From contig NC_092589.1 in the NCBI RefSeq assembly GCF_047663525.1, forward strand, positions 105,460,001 through 105,524,000: DNA of 64,000 nt, written 5' to 3'. Positions within the stretch are counted from its first letter, which is position 1. Every line of letters starts with the position of its first letter. Of the stretch, positions 24,360 to 37,400 are shown in pieces. The stretch is from Anas platyrhynchos. Lineage: Eukaryota; Chordata; Aves; Anseriformes; Anatidae. The notes beneath the pieces were generated by a model. That model saw only the letters and a program-made list of their open reading frames with translations. It did not search any database and was not told where the DNA came from. The position numbers and the translations under genes were made by a program.

Positions 24360-24579
24360 TAGGTAGGCATTGGGACGGGTTGCCCAGGGAGGCGGTGGAG
24401 TCACCATCCTTGGGGTGTTCAAGGAGAGGTTGGATGTGGTGCTTAGGGACATGGTTGAGTGGTGACATTGGTGGTAGGGGGATGGTTGGACCAGGTGATC
24501 TTGGAGGTCTTCTCCAACCTTAAGATGGTTGGACCAGGTGATCTTGGAGGTCTTCTCCAACCTTAATGATTCTGTGATA
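24360..24579 (+). mobile_element. CR1 LINE 3' fragment with internal duplication
   Basis: Matches the CR1 end: GGGTTGCCCAGGGAGGCGGT, GGAGTCACCATCCTTGGGGT, GTTCAAGGAGAGGTTGGATG and a final ATGATTCTGTGAT tail. The last 43 nt before the tail occur twice in tandem without mismatch. It is truncated at its 5' end, as most CR1 copies are. Confidence 0.85.
24481..24566 (+). repeat. Perfect 43-bp tandem duplication inside a CR1 tail
   Basis: Copy 1 is 24481-24523, copy 2 is 24524-24566; both start GATGGTTGGACCAGGTGATC and end CCAACCTTAA, and I see no differences between them. Identity of the copies suggests a recent duplication relative to the age of the CR1 copy. Confidence 0.95.
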
Positions 24580-27500
24580 TGAACACAAGAGAAGGAGTCG
24601 CACCTGGTGCTGGAAGAGCACCAAATGGTCATGGGGAGGGAAGGAGAGCACAAGGCAACGGTGCTTATAGCGAGACATGCTGCTGGTAGCCAGGTCCCCT
24701 GCAAGAAAGATAAACTGCAACTTCACCTACATCCCTTCCTACCAGCACCAGCTTGCGGGGTCTTCTCCTGGCCCATCCCTTTGACTACAGCACTACAAAT
24801 GCTTCATATTTTAAAAATAAGCAGGTGAAAGACCCTTCCTTTTTTTTATTATTATTATTATTTCTTTCTTGGCCAGGGAAAGAGGGAAGAGTTTGAGGGC
24901 GGCTGCTCCCAGCCCAGAAATATCTTGAGGAAATCACAGCTTGAGAAAAGAGGAAGGCGGGAGACCCACAGGGACAATGGAGGGCACAGCTTGTGAATGC
25001 AGAAATCTGAGGGCGTTAGCAGCGTGTTATCGTGTAAGTATACATGAACGAGTGCATAGTGCATGTAAATACACCTGCTAAAAACACCCACAGACCTTTG
25101 TATTCATATGAGGCTGCAGCTTACAGCTCTGGGACACGGAGAGGCTCTGGGCTCCTCATGGTTTAGGAGCCACACAGCTGAAAGCCTCTTCAGCCTCTTC
25201 TTCCTTGTCCTTCTCAACCAAATGGTGAGAAGAGGCTGAAAGCACTCAGGACTCCATCATTAAATCTCAGCCAGTGAAAGTTTAATTGCTGACTTCATCC
25301 CAGCTCCAGGAACAGCTCCTTTCCTCCCCAGCACCTGCAGGAGCCCCCCAGCACTTAGTCAGGTCCTGAACGGCAGAATCTGCCCCACGGGTCTTGTGCT
25401 GCTGGTGACGATGCCTTTGGCAGGGAGAACCCCGTCGAGTTTTGGGGAGCTAAGCCAAGTGTGCTGGAAAGGTGCTAACAGATGACACCACTCGTAAATG
25501 TAAACCCAAGCAAGCAGACCGGTGAAGTCACTGAGACCTTTTGAGCCTGAACACTCCTGAAACCCTACAGCGCTATTTTTAGAGCTGTATCCTAGATAAG
25601 AGCTGTGAGTTTGACTGGCTCTTGTTATAGACATGTATTTACCCTTCCCTAAGACAATTCCAATTCACTTTTTTTTTTTTTTTTTTTTTTTTTCCTGACA
25701 GTCTTCAGGCAAGTAGGCAAAGGATCAAAAAGGCTACGCCTTGCAAAATAAAATACGTTTGATTCATTTTTTTTTCCTTTGATCTTAGAAGATGTCTGTC
25801 CTGGGTTCTAGGTGCCCTGGAAAATATTAGAAATGCAGGGTGGGATTTTCAGAGGCTCTCCATACCATCTGTTAACTTGCAGATGATGACATCCACTTGT
25901 AGGGACAAACTCTTTGTCCCCTGCTTGTGATTCCTCATGTCTCCTCTGTTTTGGAAGCCAACATGCTCATCCAGCTCCTTCTCAAAGCCATGCTTGTTCC
26001 TCTTTCCCTTCTACTGCATTTCTACCAGAGGAATTGCAATGCAGCCCTTCCCTTGGGCCTGTGCCAGGCTCTGGGCAAAAAACAGCTGTCAATGGTAGAG
26101 GCTCCCCTGTCTTCCCCGTCCTCCAGTCTCCAACCCTCCCCACCCTGGCATCTCCTGGCTTCCCCACTACGTCCCTCTGGCAGCGATTTGCCTACCATTT
26201 GGCAAGCAGATTTTGGCCAACCACAGTAGATGAGGACCTCTCTGAAGAGCTTCCACAAATGCCAGCCCTCTGTGCCACCAGCAGACACCGGGGGACTTTT
26301 CGGGACAGTGCCAGCGGGGACAGCAGGATGCCCCTGGCAGGGGGCTGTGCTGTGAGCAGACAGAATGGGAGTGCCAGGGCTGCCAGATGTGGCTGTGAGG
26401 GCACCATCAGGGACAGCAGCAGCTTCGGTGACAACTGTTAGCCCAAAGATAAACCCTGCTGAAAACCTCCTTTGGGTGCCAGGAGAATGGCGATGACAGG
26501 GAACACGGCAGATCTCACCTGATGAGAAACAGGCTCTCAGTAGGACACGTCCATCTCTCCATCCCTTGGTTTTCACCAAGTGCCCTACATGGTGGATCTC
26601 CATCACCTCCTTTCCCCAAAATTATGGGCCCTACATGATGGGTCTTTCCCCTAAACGATGGGCAGAGAAAGGGGCTGAGCAGGTGGGGATGGAAAAAGGG
26701 ACGTGTGCCTTACACCCAACCTCCCTCCTTCAGGAGGAAATTCTAATTGATCGACCCCTATTTGATTGATCACCTTGACAGGGAGGAGAAAACAAGGCAG
26801 AATGAAAAATATGAATCAGCTGGCAGGTGTGTGAATGCAGAAAGGGTGGGATGTGGTGAGTCACTATCGCTGCCTATTTCTCAGCTCTTCCGTAATCAAT
26901 CTTTTTGTCTCTCGCGGCTTGACGGTGATTCATCCTTTGACATGCCCTGGTAGTGCTGCCTGCCAGCCGCTCAGCTTGGAGTGCCAGCAAGAGCTTAAAG
27001 AACTGCACCTGATCGCCACGGGAAGGCGACCAGACGTGGAACAAATGGCTCCAGCAGGAAGGCAGGTAAATAACACCGTGACACGGGCTTGGGAAGTGCT
27101 TGGTGCACTTCTGAAGATGTTTATCAAGCGTCCTCCCCTTGAGCACAGCAGAAGGGAGGCCAGCCCGTAAGCACTGCATCCCCAGAGCACCGTGGTCCGA
27201 GAGGCTCCTGCTCCACCAGCCCTGGCTGCCTGCCTGCAGCACCTGACGCTGGTGAATCCCACCAGCTGCGGGGCTCAGCATTGGTATCTGCAGGCAGCTT
27301 GTGCCTACAGCAGCTGCTGAGCTTTCTGGACCATGCAGGCTGGTGTTTTGGGCAGTGCCTTGTGTTGATTTAGCCTGTTCTGCCACGTGCTGCTGCTGGC
27401 TCCTCCGATCCATCCTTCATCAAGCCTGCTCAGCGTTGGCAGCGGCACTAAGCAGGCCTGAGGCTGGTGGCAGTCCCATAACTTGGCATAACAGCACGTT

Positions 27501-29849
27501 CACCTCAGATTTCTCCAGACTGGAGCTAATTCAAGGCTCTTTGTGAGAAGAGGCAAAGCTGAACTCCGTGTGCCCGTGGATGAAGTCTCGGGACTTGGCT
27601 GCTCCTGCCACCGCAATGATCCAGGCCAAGGAGAGCCACAGAGCTCAGGCATCCCTCCTGGCTGACTGGCTCCTGAGGACGCCCACGGGGACACAAGCCA
27701 AGGGGAACCACAACTGTTCAGATGCAACTTCCCTGCAGCCTACTGCCCAGTTCTGCCAGCCCCAGAGCAGCCTGGCCTTAAACACTTCCATCCACCCCAC
27801 TGCACGACTATTCCTATGACAGAGGAAATCTCCGTGGACTCCAGACTGCAGGTTTCTTCTTCGTTTCTTCTTGCTTTCCTTCGTTTCCACCATCTCACGC
27901 AGAGAGCAGCAGACCTACCCAAGAGCTGTTTATGTAACTCTTACCTTTACGCCCAGGCTGAGATCAGAAAACCAAGCGTGACATCATTGTGTTCATCAGA
28001 TCTGCCCTGCAAGTGCCATGCACAGGCCAAAATAAATGTTTACTTTGCTGTTCCTCAGGGTAATGGCCAACCTAGCCAAGCCACAGTAAGCTGAATTACC
28101 TTCTGACATATACCTCCTGCAGAATAACTTATCCCTTTGTCGGTGGAGATGAAGACAGAAACATTAAAAATGGGAGCATGATCCAATTTCCCAGTGCTCT
28201 AACAAGTCTGCAGAAATGGCTAAAGGAAAAAAGCTGCCTTATCGTACTTGCAAACAGGCAAAATTTACTTGGTATTCGAGTGTCCTTGTCTACACCGATG
28301 ATGGACATCATCGCATTTCACTAACGCACTCCGGTCTTTTGTCGTTCCTGCCACAGTCATTCATAATGTTATCGAGTATTTCCCAGATGGATTCTCACCC
28401 TCCATGGAGGGATTTCTCCCTCCAGCCCATCAGTTCCCTGTGTGACGTACCTGGCTGCCATCCCCTTTTACACAAGGTCTTTTCACCCTGTTACAGTCCA
28501 TGCTATCTTATTTGGTCCAATAACAAAGACCTTAGTGAAATCCAACTAGGCTAGATCCGTTGCATTTCCCTAAGGTATCATTTTTCTAAAAACTCAGCTT
28601 GTTATTTCTACACTGTCCATCTTTAGATAGATCCCCATAGCACTTTTTCATTTGCATTTACCCACATGTCTTTAATTAGTCTTACTGTCACACTTTTTTT
28701 TCCTACAGCCTATGTACTTCTGTGGTCAGACTGACTCAAGCTTCCCAGATGGCTTTTGGGCCACCCTTCAAAATAAGCACGATGATTGCAACTCTCCAGC
28801 CAGAGCATACCAAGCTGGATTTGGTAGCATGCCTCCTTCTCGTTGGAACTGCAATTTCATGTAGCAGCTCTTTAATATTGCCAGTTCCCTTTGGTTTGTA
28901 CACAGCAAACCCTTTGGATTTTGCTTATACCATGACTCCACCGAGACAGAGACCCTCTCATTAAACAAGTTGTGCTTGCCCACGGGTTCTATGCCAGTGT
29001 CCTACTAAGAAACTCAAGCAAGGTACTCATTTAGTTTTGGAGCCAAAATGATATTATCTTTTATCTCTACCGCTTTTCACTGCGAAGCAGAACCACTTCC
29101 TCTTCCTTGTTCTCTTTTTATTTATAGAGTGAAGTTGTCTGCTGCTGGTTTCAATCCTATTTACAACGCTGAAATCAGTTTGATTTTGGTAGTTCTCCAG
29201 ACACCAGTTTCCTTGCAGTCTCCCATGCTTTGTAGGCTTACTGCTTATTTCTAATGCCATGTATCTCATCTAGGCTGGCATTACACTTGACAGATGTGTG
29301 ATTTACTCTGGCCACCTGTTCAAACTGGCTGTCAAAAACGAGGCCCAGAACAGTGTACGTGGCAGACCAGCGTGCTTTGCTGTTCTCTGAAAACACGAGG
29401 ACAAAGAGAATAGCATCTCTTCTTGGTGCCCAGTTGGATAGACCTCGGTTTTGCCTAAGTCATAGTTTTTGGATATCTTCTTGTCTCCTTGTTCTTCCTC
29501 CTGCCAGCAGGCCACTCACTATCTCCACAATTTCTTTCTCTCTGTTGTGATGTTGTTACCTGGTTTTCCTCAGCTCTCACTCTTTTACTGCTTTTACTGT
29601 CTTTCCCTTCCTTGCCTTTACAAGTACATGCCAAACAGATGGACCTGGACAAAGAGAGATGCAACACCACCACATGGAAAGAGCTGTCTTGAGATTTGGT
29701 TGAGTACGAGTGGCGACTGTTGAAGTAGGTTTAGAAAGGGACCAAGGAGACAAGACAGTGAAGATGAAAATCACATCTTCAGATTGTTGTCCCAATCCCA
29801 TCCTTGTCTCCAAGATCTAAAATATCCTTAGGCCTTCTCTTCCATTATC
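24580..29849. other. Non-coding stretch
   Basis: Unique sequence with (ATT)n at 24841-24862 and a 25-nt T run at 25669-25693. Many overlapping open frames on both strands (for example 26606-26022 minus, 194 codons), without domains; these are what GC-rich bird DNA gives by chance. Confidence 0.5.
25669..25693 (+). repeat. Poly-T run (25 nt)
   Basis: Uninterrupted T tract. Simple repeat, probably length-variable. Confidence 0.95.
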
Positions 29850-30068
29850 TTAGGTTGGATCTTAGGAAGAACTTCTTTACTGAAAGGGTTGTTAGACATT
29901 GGAGCAGGCTGCCCAGGGAAGTGGTGGAGTCACCATCCCTGGAGGTCTTTAAAAGACGTTTAGATGTAGAGCTTAGGGATATGGTTTAGTGGGGACTGTT
30001 AGTGTTAGGTCAGAGGTTGGACTCGATGATCTTTAGGTCTCTTCCAACCTAGAAATTCTGTGATTCTG
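29850..30068 (+). mobile_element. CR1 LINE 3' fragment, young subfamily
   Basis: Covers the end of the CR1 frame (encoding [12 protein letters not shown] and [19 protein letters not shown]) with its stop, the 3' UTR and the ATTCTGTGATTCTGTG tail. It is about 90 percent identical by eye to the last 220 nt of the copy at 50.5 kb, so both belong to the same recent subfamily. Confidence 0.92.
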
Positions 30069-32321
30069 TGTGATCTTTATCAGGCAGCACTAGTGGCTAA
30101 ACAGTTTTGGCCTGTTTAAGCATAATATACCAATAGCATGTTCTCTACCTCACAATTTCCATCATTTTCTGTCATTCTAGGGTCACTTTTAAGACTCTCT
30201 GTGGTGGCCATCAGTTCTTCCCAATAATAAAGGGTCCAACAGAAATAAGAGAACAATGAATGGGAACCTCTAAAAATTCTGGCAAATAATTGCCTTTCCT
30301 TACAGACTGTTGGCTATACTGATTTAGCATCATGTCTTTACGAGTGCGAGGCCATTACAGATCCACCTAAGACAAAATTTGGTAGTATAAGCATCAGCCC
30401 TGCTGACCTCCTCTTGACTTGAGAGCACAGATAATATATCAGCTTATTACTGAGACAGACACCACCTTGCTAAGGCAACAGGCACACCTCAAGACGCTGA
30501 AGGAAGACTGGAGCAAAGGTGTTTCATCTGTGATAAAGGCATTTTTGATGGAAGAGGGGTGGGCACTTGACAGGCTTAAGTGGGAGGCTGTTCTAGGAAA
30601 AAAGGCGAGTGTGGGTGATGGTGCCAAGTCAGCAGCGAGACACAAAGCCAAGGGAGTGGTTACAGGGAACAGGTGAGTGTGAGGAAACAGGATCAGGCAA
30701 GATCGTGTGCCAGTGCCGATCCCATTGATTGTTAGGATTGATAGTTGCCCCAGAATTTGGTATTTGACTGACAGCTTAAATTCAGCCTTGAAATAAAACA
30801 GAACAAAGACTCCATTCTGAAACAGCTGGTTTCATATTTTCTCAGTGGACCCTGGGTATGTTGATGAAATCAATTGCTCCCAGCACCAAGGATGCATGAA
30901 GAGATCTTTAAAAAGCTGTAGGACCATGGTTTTTGTGGTCTGTCTGCTTCAACTTAACCCGTGGTCCTTGGGAATTCTGGGCTGGCTTTGCACATGTATT
31001 TTAGTGCTGAAAGGTGTAAGTGGACAATTAATAGGAGTTTTAAATGCAGGAACTTGTCTTCAGTATGCTGTTAGAAAATGACAGTACTCAACAACCTTTT
31101 TTTTTTTTTTCATTACCTAAATACTAGGAAATGGCTTCATGGTTCACTTTAGGCCCTGACAATTGGAAAAAAATAAAATAAAACCTTCAGATTTGTTTAG
31201 TTTACAACTAAGAAGTTGTCTGGATTTGAAATAATATCCAAACAATATCTGCTGAGAAGCTTCTGAGAGGTCCCATTCCCAAACAATAAAACCAAATTAA
31301 ACATTTTTGCTTATCTGCTTCTGGAGAAAAGTACCCAGACTGTGCACTTTTCTTCTGGAAAGAGGCTATTTTCCTTTAAATGTCACAGTCTACCTTGATC
31401 CAGATGAACTCCCCTCTGTCATATGGCCTTTAGGACAGACCCACATTCACTTCCAAGTGGCAAAGACCTGATTGTTTTTAATGAGGACAAAACTATGCCA
31501 TCAGCCATCACTTCCACCAGAATGGACATGCCCCCATGGGACAAGGGAGAATGGGAGAAGAGGGAATGGGAAAGGCCAGTGAATAGCCAAGCAATTAATG
31601 CAAACTTTGACTACACGAACTCTTTGGGGTGGTTTCAGGAGGGCATGTGTGTTCATATACTTGAAGAAAACATCCCATCAGTTTCAGCAAATTTAATGAT
31701 AGACTTCGGAACACTAATGCTTCTCAATAAATAATGACTAACTTTTTTAAATGGTCTTGGCAGTACAGTGGCTCAAAGGCAAGGAGAAAGGATGAATGAG
31801 CTCTCTGTTTGGTGTCATGGTCAAGGGATAAGAAATCAGCACTGTGTGCCTGAATGACACACGAGTAAGCACCAGTTACCCGTTGTACCTTAAGAGCTGT
31901 AGCAGATGGATTACATCTGTGCTTGCCTACAGCACATCTCTGAGGATTTTCCAGACTGATCTGCAAAACACTGACAGGAAACCTGCAGTAGAGCCGCAGT
32001 TGAACCTACGTCCTATCCACTCTCCCTGTCTGCCCCGTGGAGCCATCTCTGCATGTGGAGGTACCTACTGCTGTGATTCCCAGAGAGGTTAAACGGCATA
32101 GCCCGTGGAGATGCTGTGCATCTAAAAGCAGTTTTAATCTATGCATCTTTCTTCTGTAATCACAGGCCCTGAAGCAACATAATGCCCACAAAAAGTGCTT
32201 TATTTGCATCTCTATATGAATACAACCTATGGCAGATATTCAATTCCTGTAATCTGCCAGAAACATCAACACCTTGAAGGCAAGCTCAGATAGGAAATGG
32301 GTCATTGACTCACCCTTCTGG

Positions 32322-32490
32322 CTTGATAATAATAATACTTAGTACTTCTTTAATTCTTTACACACATTAAACAATAAATCAATCCTCACTACGTGACTGT
32401 AAAACAGACAGACATCCCAGTCCCACAGATGGAGAAACTGAAGAAAAGTAGTTCAGTGCTTTGCCCAGCTGAGCTGCTGGTGGCTCAACA
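32322..32490 (+). mobile_element. Ancient amniote MIR-like element
   Basis: GATAATAATAATACTTAGTA, ACTTCTTTAATTCTTTACAC, CCACAGATGGAGAAACTGAA and CAGTGCTTTGCCCAGCTGAG follow the MIR-type consensus in order (cell-wide amniote SINE). It is more diverged than the copy at 15.2 kb and covers more of the 3' half. Confidence 0.6.
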
Positions 32491-34630
32491 ATTAGCATTC
32501 TTGTCCCCTAGTCCCGTGTGAATTGGGGGATTTAGAGAAGTCTCCAAAACATTAGTTACTTGGAGCTGGTGTCCACACTGGGAGAAAGACCGTTCCACAA
32601 CACTGACATTGCGTTTATGGTCTGTATAAATTATCTACACTCTAAATAAAGCTGCCTGGCATCAAGAATTCACTGTCTCTATTTTCCACAGGGGGGTAGC
32701 AGGGGCAGAGCAGTTAAATGAATCATACTGTATCTTAGAGAGGCTCAATAATTAAACCAGAAGGGCTCGCAGCCTCTTCCTTTCTTCTGGTGACCGAATT
32801 CCGAAAGAAACCACCACCCACTCCAAGCTCGTCTTTGAACAATCTCATCTTTTGAAACATTTTGCTGGAACAGCAGCTTACATAAGGGATGACCTCTGTT
32901 AGTGGCCAATGTGCCATGCAGAAGGCTCATCCGGACAGGAGAGAGCAGAGCGTGTTTGCATGCGTAGCTTGGACGTACACTGAGCTCTTGTTTAGGGTGT
33001 CTCCAGTGAGACATCGGCACCAGCGTTACAAAGCACCAGAAGGCCACTGGTTCTGGCTGTGCCATGCCCTGGGGCTCAGCTGTCCCAGCCTGCTGTGGCT
33101 GGTGCTCGTCTGAGGTTTTCTTGGGCAAAGCAGCCAGCTTAGGGCTCTCTGTTCTGGGTTTGGAGGAGATGCTGCCTATTTCCCATGCGTCCTTTGGGAT
33201 AACCTCACCCATCCAAGGACCCCCACAGCTGCTTGTGGCAATTGTTTTGTACCACCCGAAAATGCAGCATCTTTCCCACAGAGAAGCAGCAGTCGCACAG
33301 ACCCCAGCTCTCCTGAAGCTTCTTTTGTCTTGGCTCTCTGTGCAGTGGCCCTGCTCTGGGCTTCTGGCAAGCCAGGCACTCTTGTTCCCAGTTTCAGTTG
33401 TGCAAAACATGTAGATGACTACTGAAATAAGGTCCTCTGTTTGGAGCAACAGATTTTTAATTATTTTTTTTTTTTATCAGGAAGGTAAAACACTCATTGC
33501 TACTCATAGCAACTGCTCACAAGTGAAAAATACCTGTTCAGAGAGCAGCTTCTTACACTTGTCCCTCTGGGATGTAACTACTCATGATTTGAATTCCCAG
33601 ACCTAGATTGGACTTCTCAATGTATTTCTCTCTAAAATATACCATCTATTCCCTCACAAATGAATTTCTATAAAATCCTAGTAGTTCTCCAACCCTTTCA
33701 CCACATGATCAAGTCTGTTTCAGACAAAGTTTAGCTATTATACAACGTACTCATGTTTTATTCTAAAATGACAACGTTCATTTCCTACTTTTTGAGCTTT
33801 TTCCCATTTATCCTCCATTTGACTGCCTTCCGATCACTCCTCCTCATCTTGCTCCAGCTGCTTCCTGTGAGTTTGATAGGTTTTCCACCAGCTCGTTGGG
33901 TTGGGGATAATTGTGCTTACCGGGTTCATGTCAAAGCCTGCATTTCACAGCAATGTGCTTAAACAGCAGATACTAGTTTGTAAAAATAGATTTGATATGC
34001 AGGATTACCTGGTTAAGTGCCTCTTTAATCAAAGGACACAAGTCTCTGTATCTACCTCGTTCTGGGGAGTCTCTCATCTTGCATCTCTAACGTGGGCCCT
34101 GTCACTCCACTGGGCTGTGTTTGACACTGGGAACCTCCCTCAGCACTTCCATTTACTGTTCTTTCAGGGTTAGGATAAAACATCTGAGGCCTTTTCTACC
34201 CTTACATGACTTTTATTTTTTATCATTATTAGTTAGTTAGTTAGTTTTTAACTCAAAGCCTTTCACAATGATGCAAGAAACCTCCATCTTGGGTGCCTTT
34301 ACATAAAATGTCACCTAGTTTGGAGAACCTCCACTTTAAATTCAGAATAGAGGCACAGAAATACAAGCAATAATCACCTTAGTAGCACTCGGGGCCCCAC
34401 GTGTCAGCACAGTCTGTACTCCATGGTCTTCCATCTGGGTTTGACAGTGCCCACTGCTTAGCAGACTCCAGTTGCTTCATTAGGGGTTCGTGTGGCAAGG
34501 GCCAGGAGGAGACTTTGTCCATCTCACTCCTGTCACATTATTTTTAGGGGGATTTGGTTCCTCTGACCCAGCCCAGTGTCAGTGCACCAGGTGGGCTGGG
34601 GGCTGGGGGGATCCCCATGGGGCTGTGAGG

Positions 34631-34698
34631 GCAGGGCCTGTCCCCAGGGCCTGTCTCAGTGCCCCAGCCAGGAGCAGGGCCTGTCCCCAGGGCCTGTC
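34631..34698 (+). repeat. 25-bp direct repeat in a GC-rich minisatellite-like block
   Basis: GCAGGGCCTGTCCCCAGGGC followed by CTGTC occurs at 34631-34655 and again at 34674-34698. Each copy is itself an imperfect duplication of CAGGGCCTGTCC. Unit spacing is 43 nt. Confidence 0.9.
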
Positions 34699-36439
34699 CC
34701 AGCCCTGGGCATTGGGCACCTCCCTGACAAGAATTCTGCAGAATTTACATTTCAGGCCAAATTCAGGCTAAGAAGCAGAGCAGGACCTGCTCATGGTTAC
34801 ATCTGACTCTCCTCACACATGTTGCATTCCCATGACCTTTTCACGGAATTATTATCCAGCCATTGTACCATGGCTGGTTTCATCACAGACCTGGTCCTTG
34901 CTGCATCCATCCATTTCCATCATGAACACTCTTGTCCAAGAGTGTTGTGACTCTGCCTCCGAGGCACAGGCGAGTCACCTGCAGGAAGGAAATCTCCTTT
35001 TTCCCAGCCTGACATTCACTGCCTCGTTTGTAGATGAAATAGGTATAGCCTAGGAAGGATTTAGCTTTTTTTTCCAGACCAGAGGTGGTCCTATCACACC
35101 CCAGAGTGGAGAACTGCCTGCCACCCCGAGAGCTCAAGCTTCCTGGGGAAGCTTGAACAGAGCCATGGGAGGGGTGGGACACACACCCCCAGAGCAGCCT
35201 CATGGCTCCTCCATGCAGCCCAGCACTCTCCCTTATCTGCACACCGCCAGGGCAGCATCCCACCCCGTGGCAGCTCCACGATATGCCTTTCCCCACAAAA
35301 ACGCAGGACTTCTGCCCAGGGTGGCAGAAGAGGCTTGGCACAGCTCTTCCGTCCTGTACTTTGAGCAAGAGGTTGTCCAAGATAACCACTATCTCTCCAC
35401 GTCCAAGGTTGCCAGACGGGTAATGAGCAAGTCCTGCACACGAGGAGGTAAAAGGGAGGGGAGAATGGGAAGGACAGATAGGACAACAGAGAGGACACGT
35501 GGATTCACCACGTTGCATCACAGACATTTAAAACAAAGTTCTTTTTCTACCTGTCCTATTACAAGCCACAGGACTCCTTTGCTTTGCTGAGGAGGGAATC
35601 TCCATTGCTGTTTCAATATGCTGCAGCGAGCTACATTAACGTGCAATTAATTACAGTGATTAATCATCAGGCAGTGTTATCAGATGAACAGCATGACATA
35701 CACGAGCATATGCTAACCCCGGCTTCATGCTTTGGCAGGCTGAGGAAATGACTCCTGCGTGGCTGAGCCAAGCTCTCAGGCTGGGTGGCCCGCATCTCTG
35801 GGTGACCTCGCTCTTTGTGTGAGCTGCACCCAAATGGATTCACACACACCAGGGATCTCAGCACCCATAAAGGCGATGTCACTTCATGCAGTGCCCCTTT
35901 CCGAAGAAAAGCCCAATGTGGAAAAGGTGCTGTTGCGTCCCGCATCACTGAACGCACGCTCTGTTGCTGCACCTCCCAGATACACACATTTGGAAAGACA
36001 AATTGAAGTTGAAGGCTGTGATTTGACTGCTGGCGCTAGGTGACACGTGGTGGTTTGTTAGGCTGAATGATCTCACACCGCTAGACCAGCCCGAATGCTG
36101 AGCGGAGGACACCAGCATCCACGACCATCCAACACGTCCGGCTACCTTAGGCAAACTCTACCAGTTTTTCTGGCTGCAGGGCACTCTTTCCCTCAAACAG
36201 AAGAGTTACTCCTCTTTGCTGGACCTGGGTGACACACGGGCAAGTCAGAAGCCATTTTGGGCCAAGATCTGCAGAGGGGAGATGCCATTTGTGCACTGGT
36301 ATCCTAAGCACTCATCTTAACCTTAACCTCGTTTCACTGGCTAGATAAGATCAGTGGGATCAAATTGTCCAAAGTGCCAAAAGCGATGTCTTTTGCCTTC
36401 ACATCGAGAACACACCTGAATTCCTAAGAAAGCCCAAGT

Positions 36440-36620
36440 GTGCCAGATCAAGGATCCATCTATCTCAGGATCTTTTCCCTTCCTGGCAAAAAGGAGATGC
36501 CAGGGAAGAGTATAAGAGGACAGACCAGTAATACTGCTGCTCCGGGACGTTCTTCCTGACTCCGTGGATATCCCGGAGGAGAGGTTGCGGTTTTGCATTT
36601 AATAACTATCAATAGATATT
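36440..36620 (+). mobile_element. Possible ancient LINE/SINE relic
   Basis: GCCAGATCAAGGATCCATCT, AGGAGATGCCAGGGAAGAGT and ATAAGAGGACAG recall an old amniote interspersed repeat (CR1/L3-like). Weak, from memory only. Confidence 0.3.
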
Positions 36621-37254
36621 TCTTCTGTGAATTTGAGCTCATGTAAATATTCGGCACCTACCACCTTCACCTCCTCCCTGGGAGCACAACCGTCTCCTTT
36701 CCTCTGAGCTGACCTTGCTGCCTGGGAGTTTCATTTGGTGGTGCCCAGCTCTCTGACTGGAGATCACACTGATCTCCTGCGTCCTTTCTCCCTGCCGTTC
36801 ATGATTGTGTGGACTCATACCATGTTCTCTTCCACTCGTTTCTCTTCTCAGTCCATTCAGCCATCCCCTGGCCAGGAGCCTTCCCTTACTTTGGTTCAGT
36901 GCCGTGGCCCTTTCTGCTTTTTCCCAGCACTGCTACCTGCACACAGACTTTGGAAAAGCCTTGCAGATGGGAAAGAAAGCCTGGCTGTGAGCAACCTCAG
37001 CAGGAGACAGCACCTAGAGGCAGAGGAGCAAACAGACCTGTCACACTTAGGGCTGAGAGCCACCACACAACTGGCTCCTGCTCCCCTGCTCACCCAGGGT
37101 TGTATTTCACTCTTCTGAAGAGTGGTGCCGTTGCCTCCTCTGCTCTGTGTCCTCACCTGTTAGGTGCACGTCATCAGCTTCACCCCTGCCCTTCCAGGCA
37201 GCTGTGCCAGTCACGCCGAGAGATTTGGTGAAAAATCATCCAACCCCAAGTAAC

Positions 37255-37400
37255 TTGTACGGGGAGTTGTGGAATCCATTGCCACACACTACTGGGGAGC
37301 CCAACGGCTCAAAGTGGGGATTTAAAATTTGAAGTTCCTAAATGGCTGAGACAATTCATGAGGGATGGATCCACCTATTCCACTGGGTCAATTGTCTCAG
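37255..37400 (+). mobile_element. Possible ancient LINE 3' relic
   Basis: TTGTGGAATCCATTGCCACA, then AAATGGCTGAGACAATTCAT and GAGGGATGGATCC resemble the tail of an ancient CR1/L2-like LINE. Low confidence. Confidence 0.3.

Noticed and set aside
32745..33449. 234-codon minus-strand open frame
   Set aside because: No recognisable family, and composition as expected for non-coding bird DNA.
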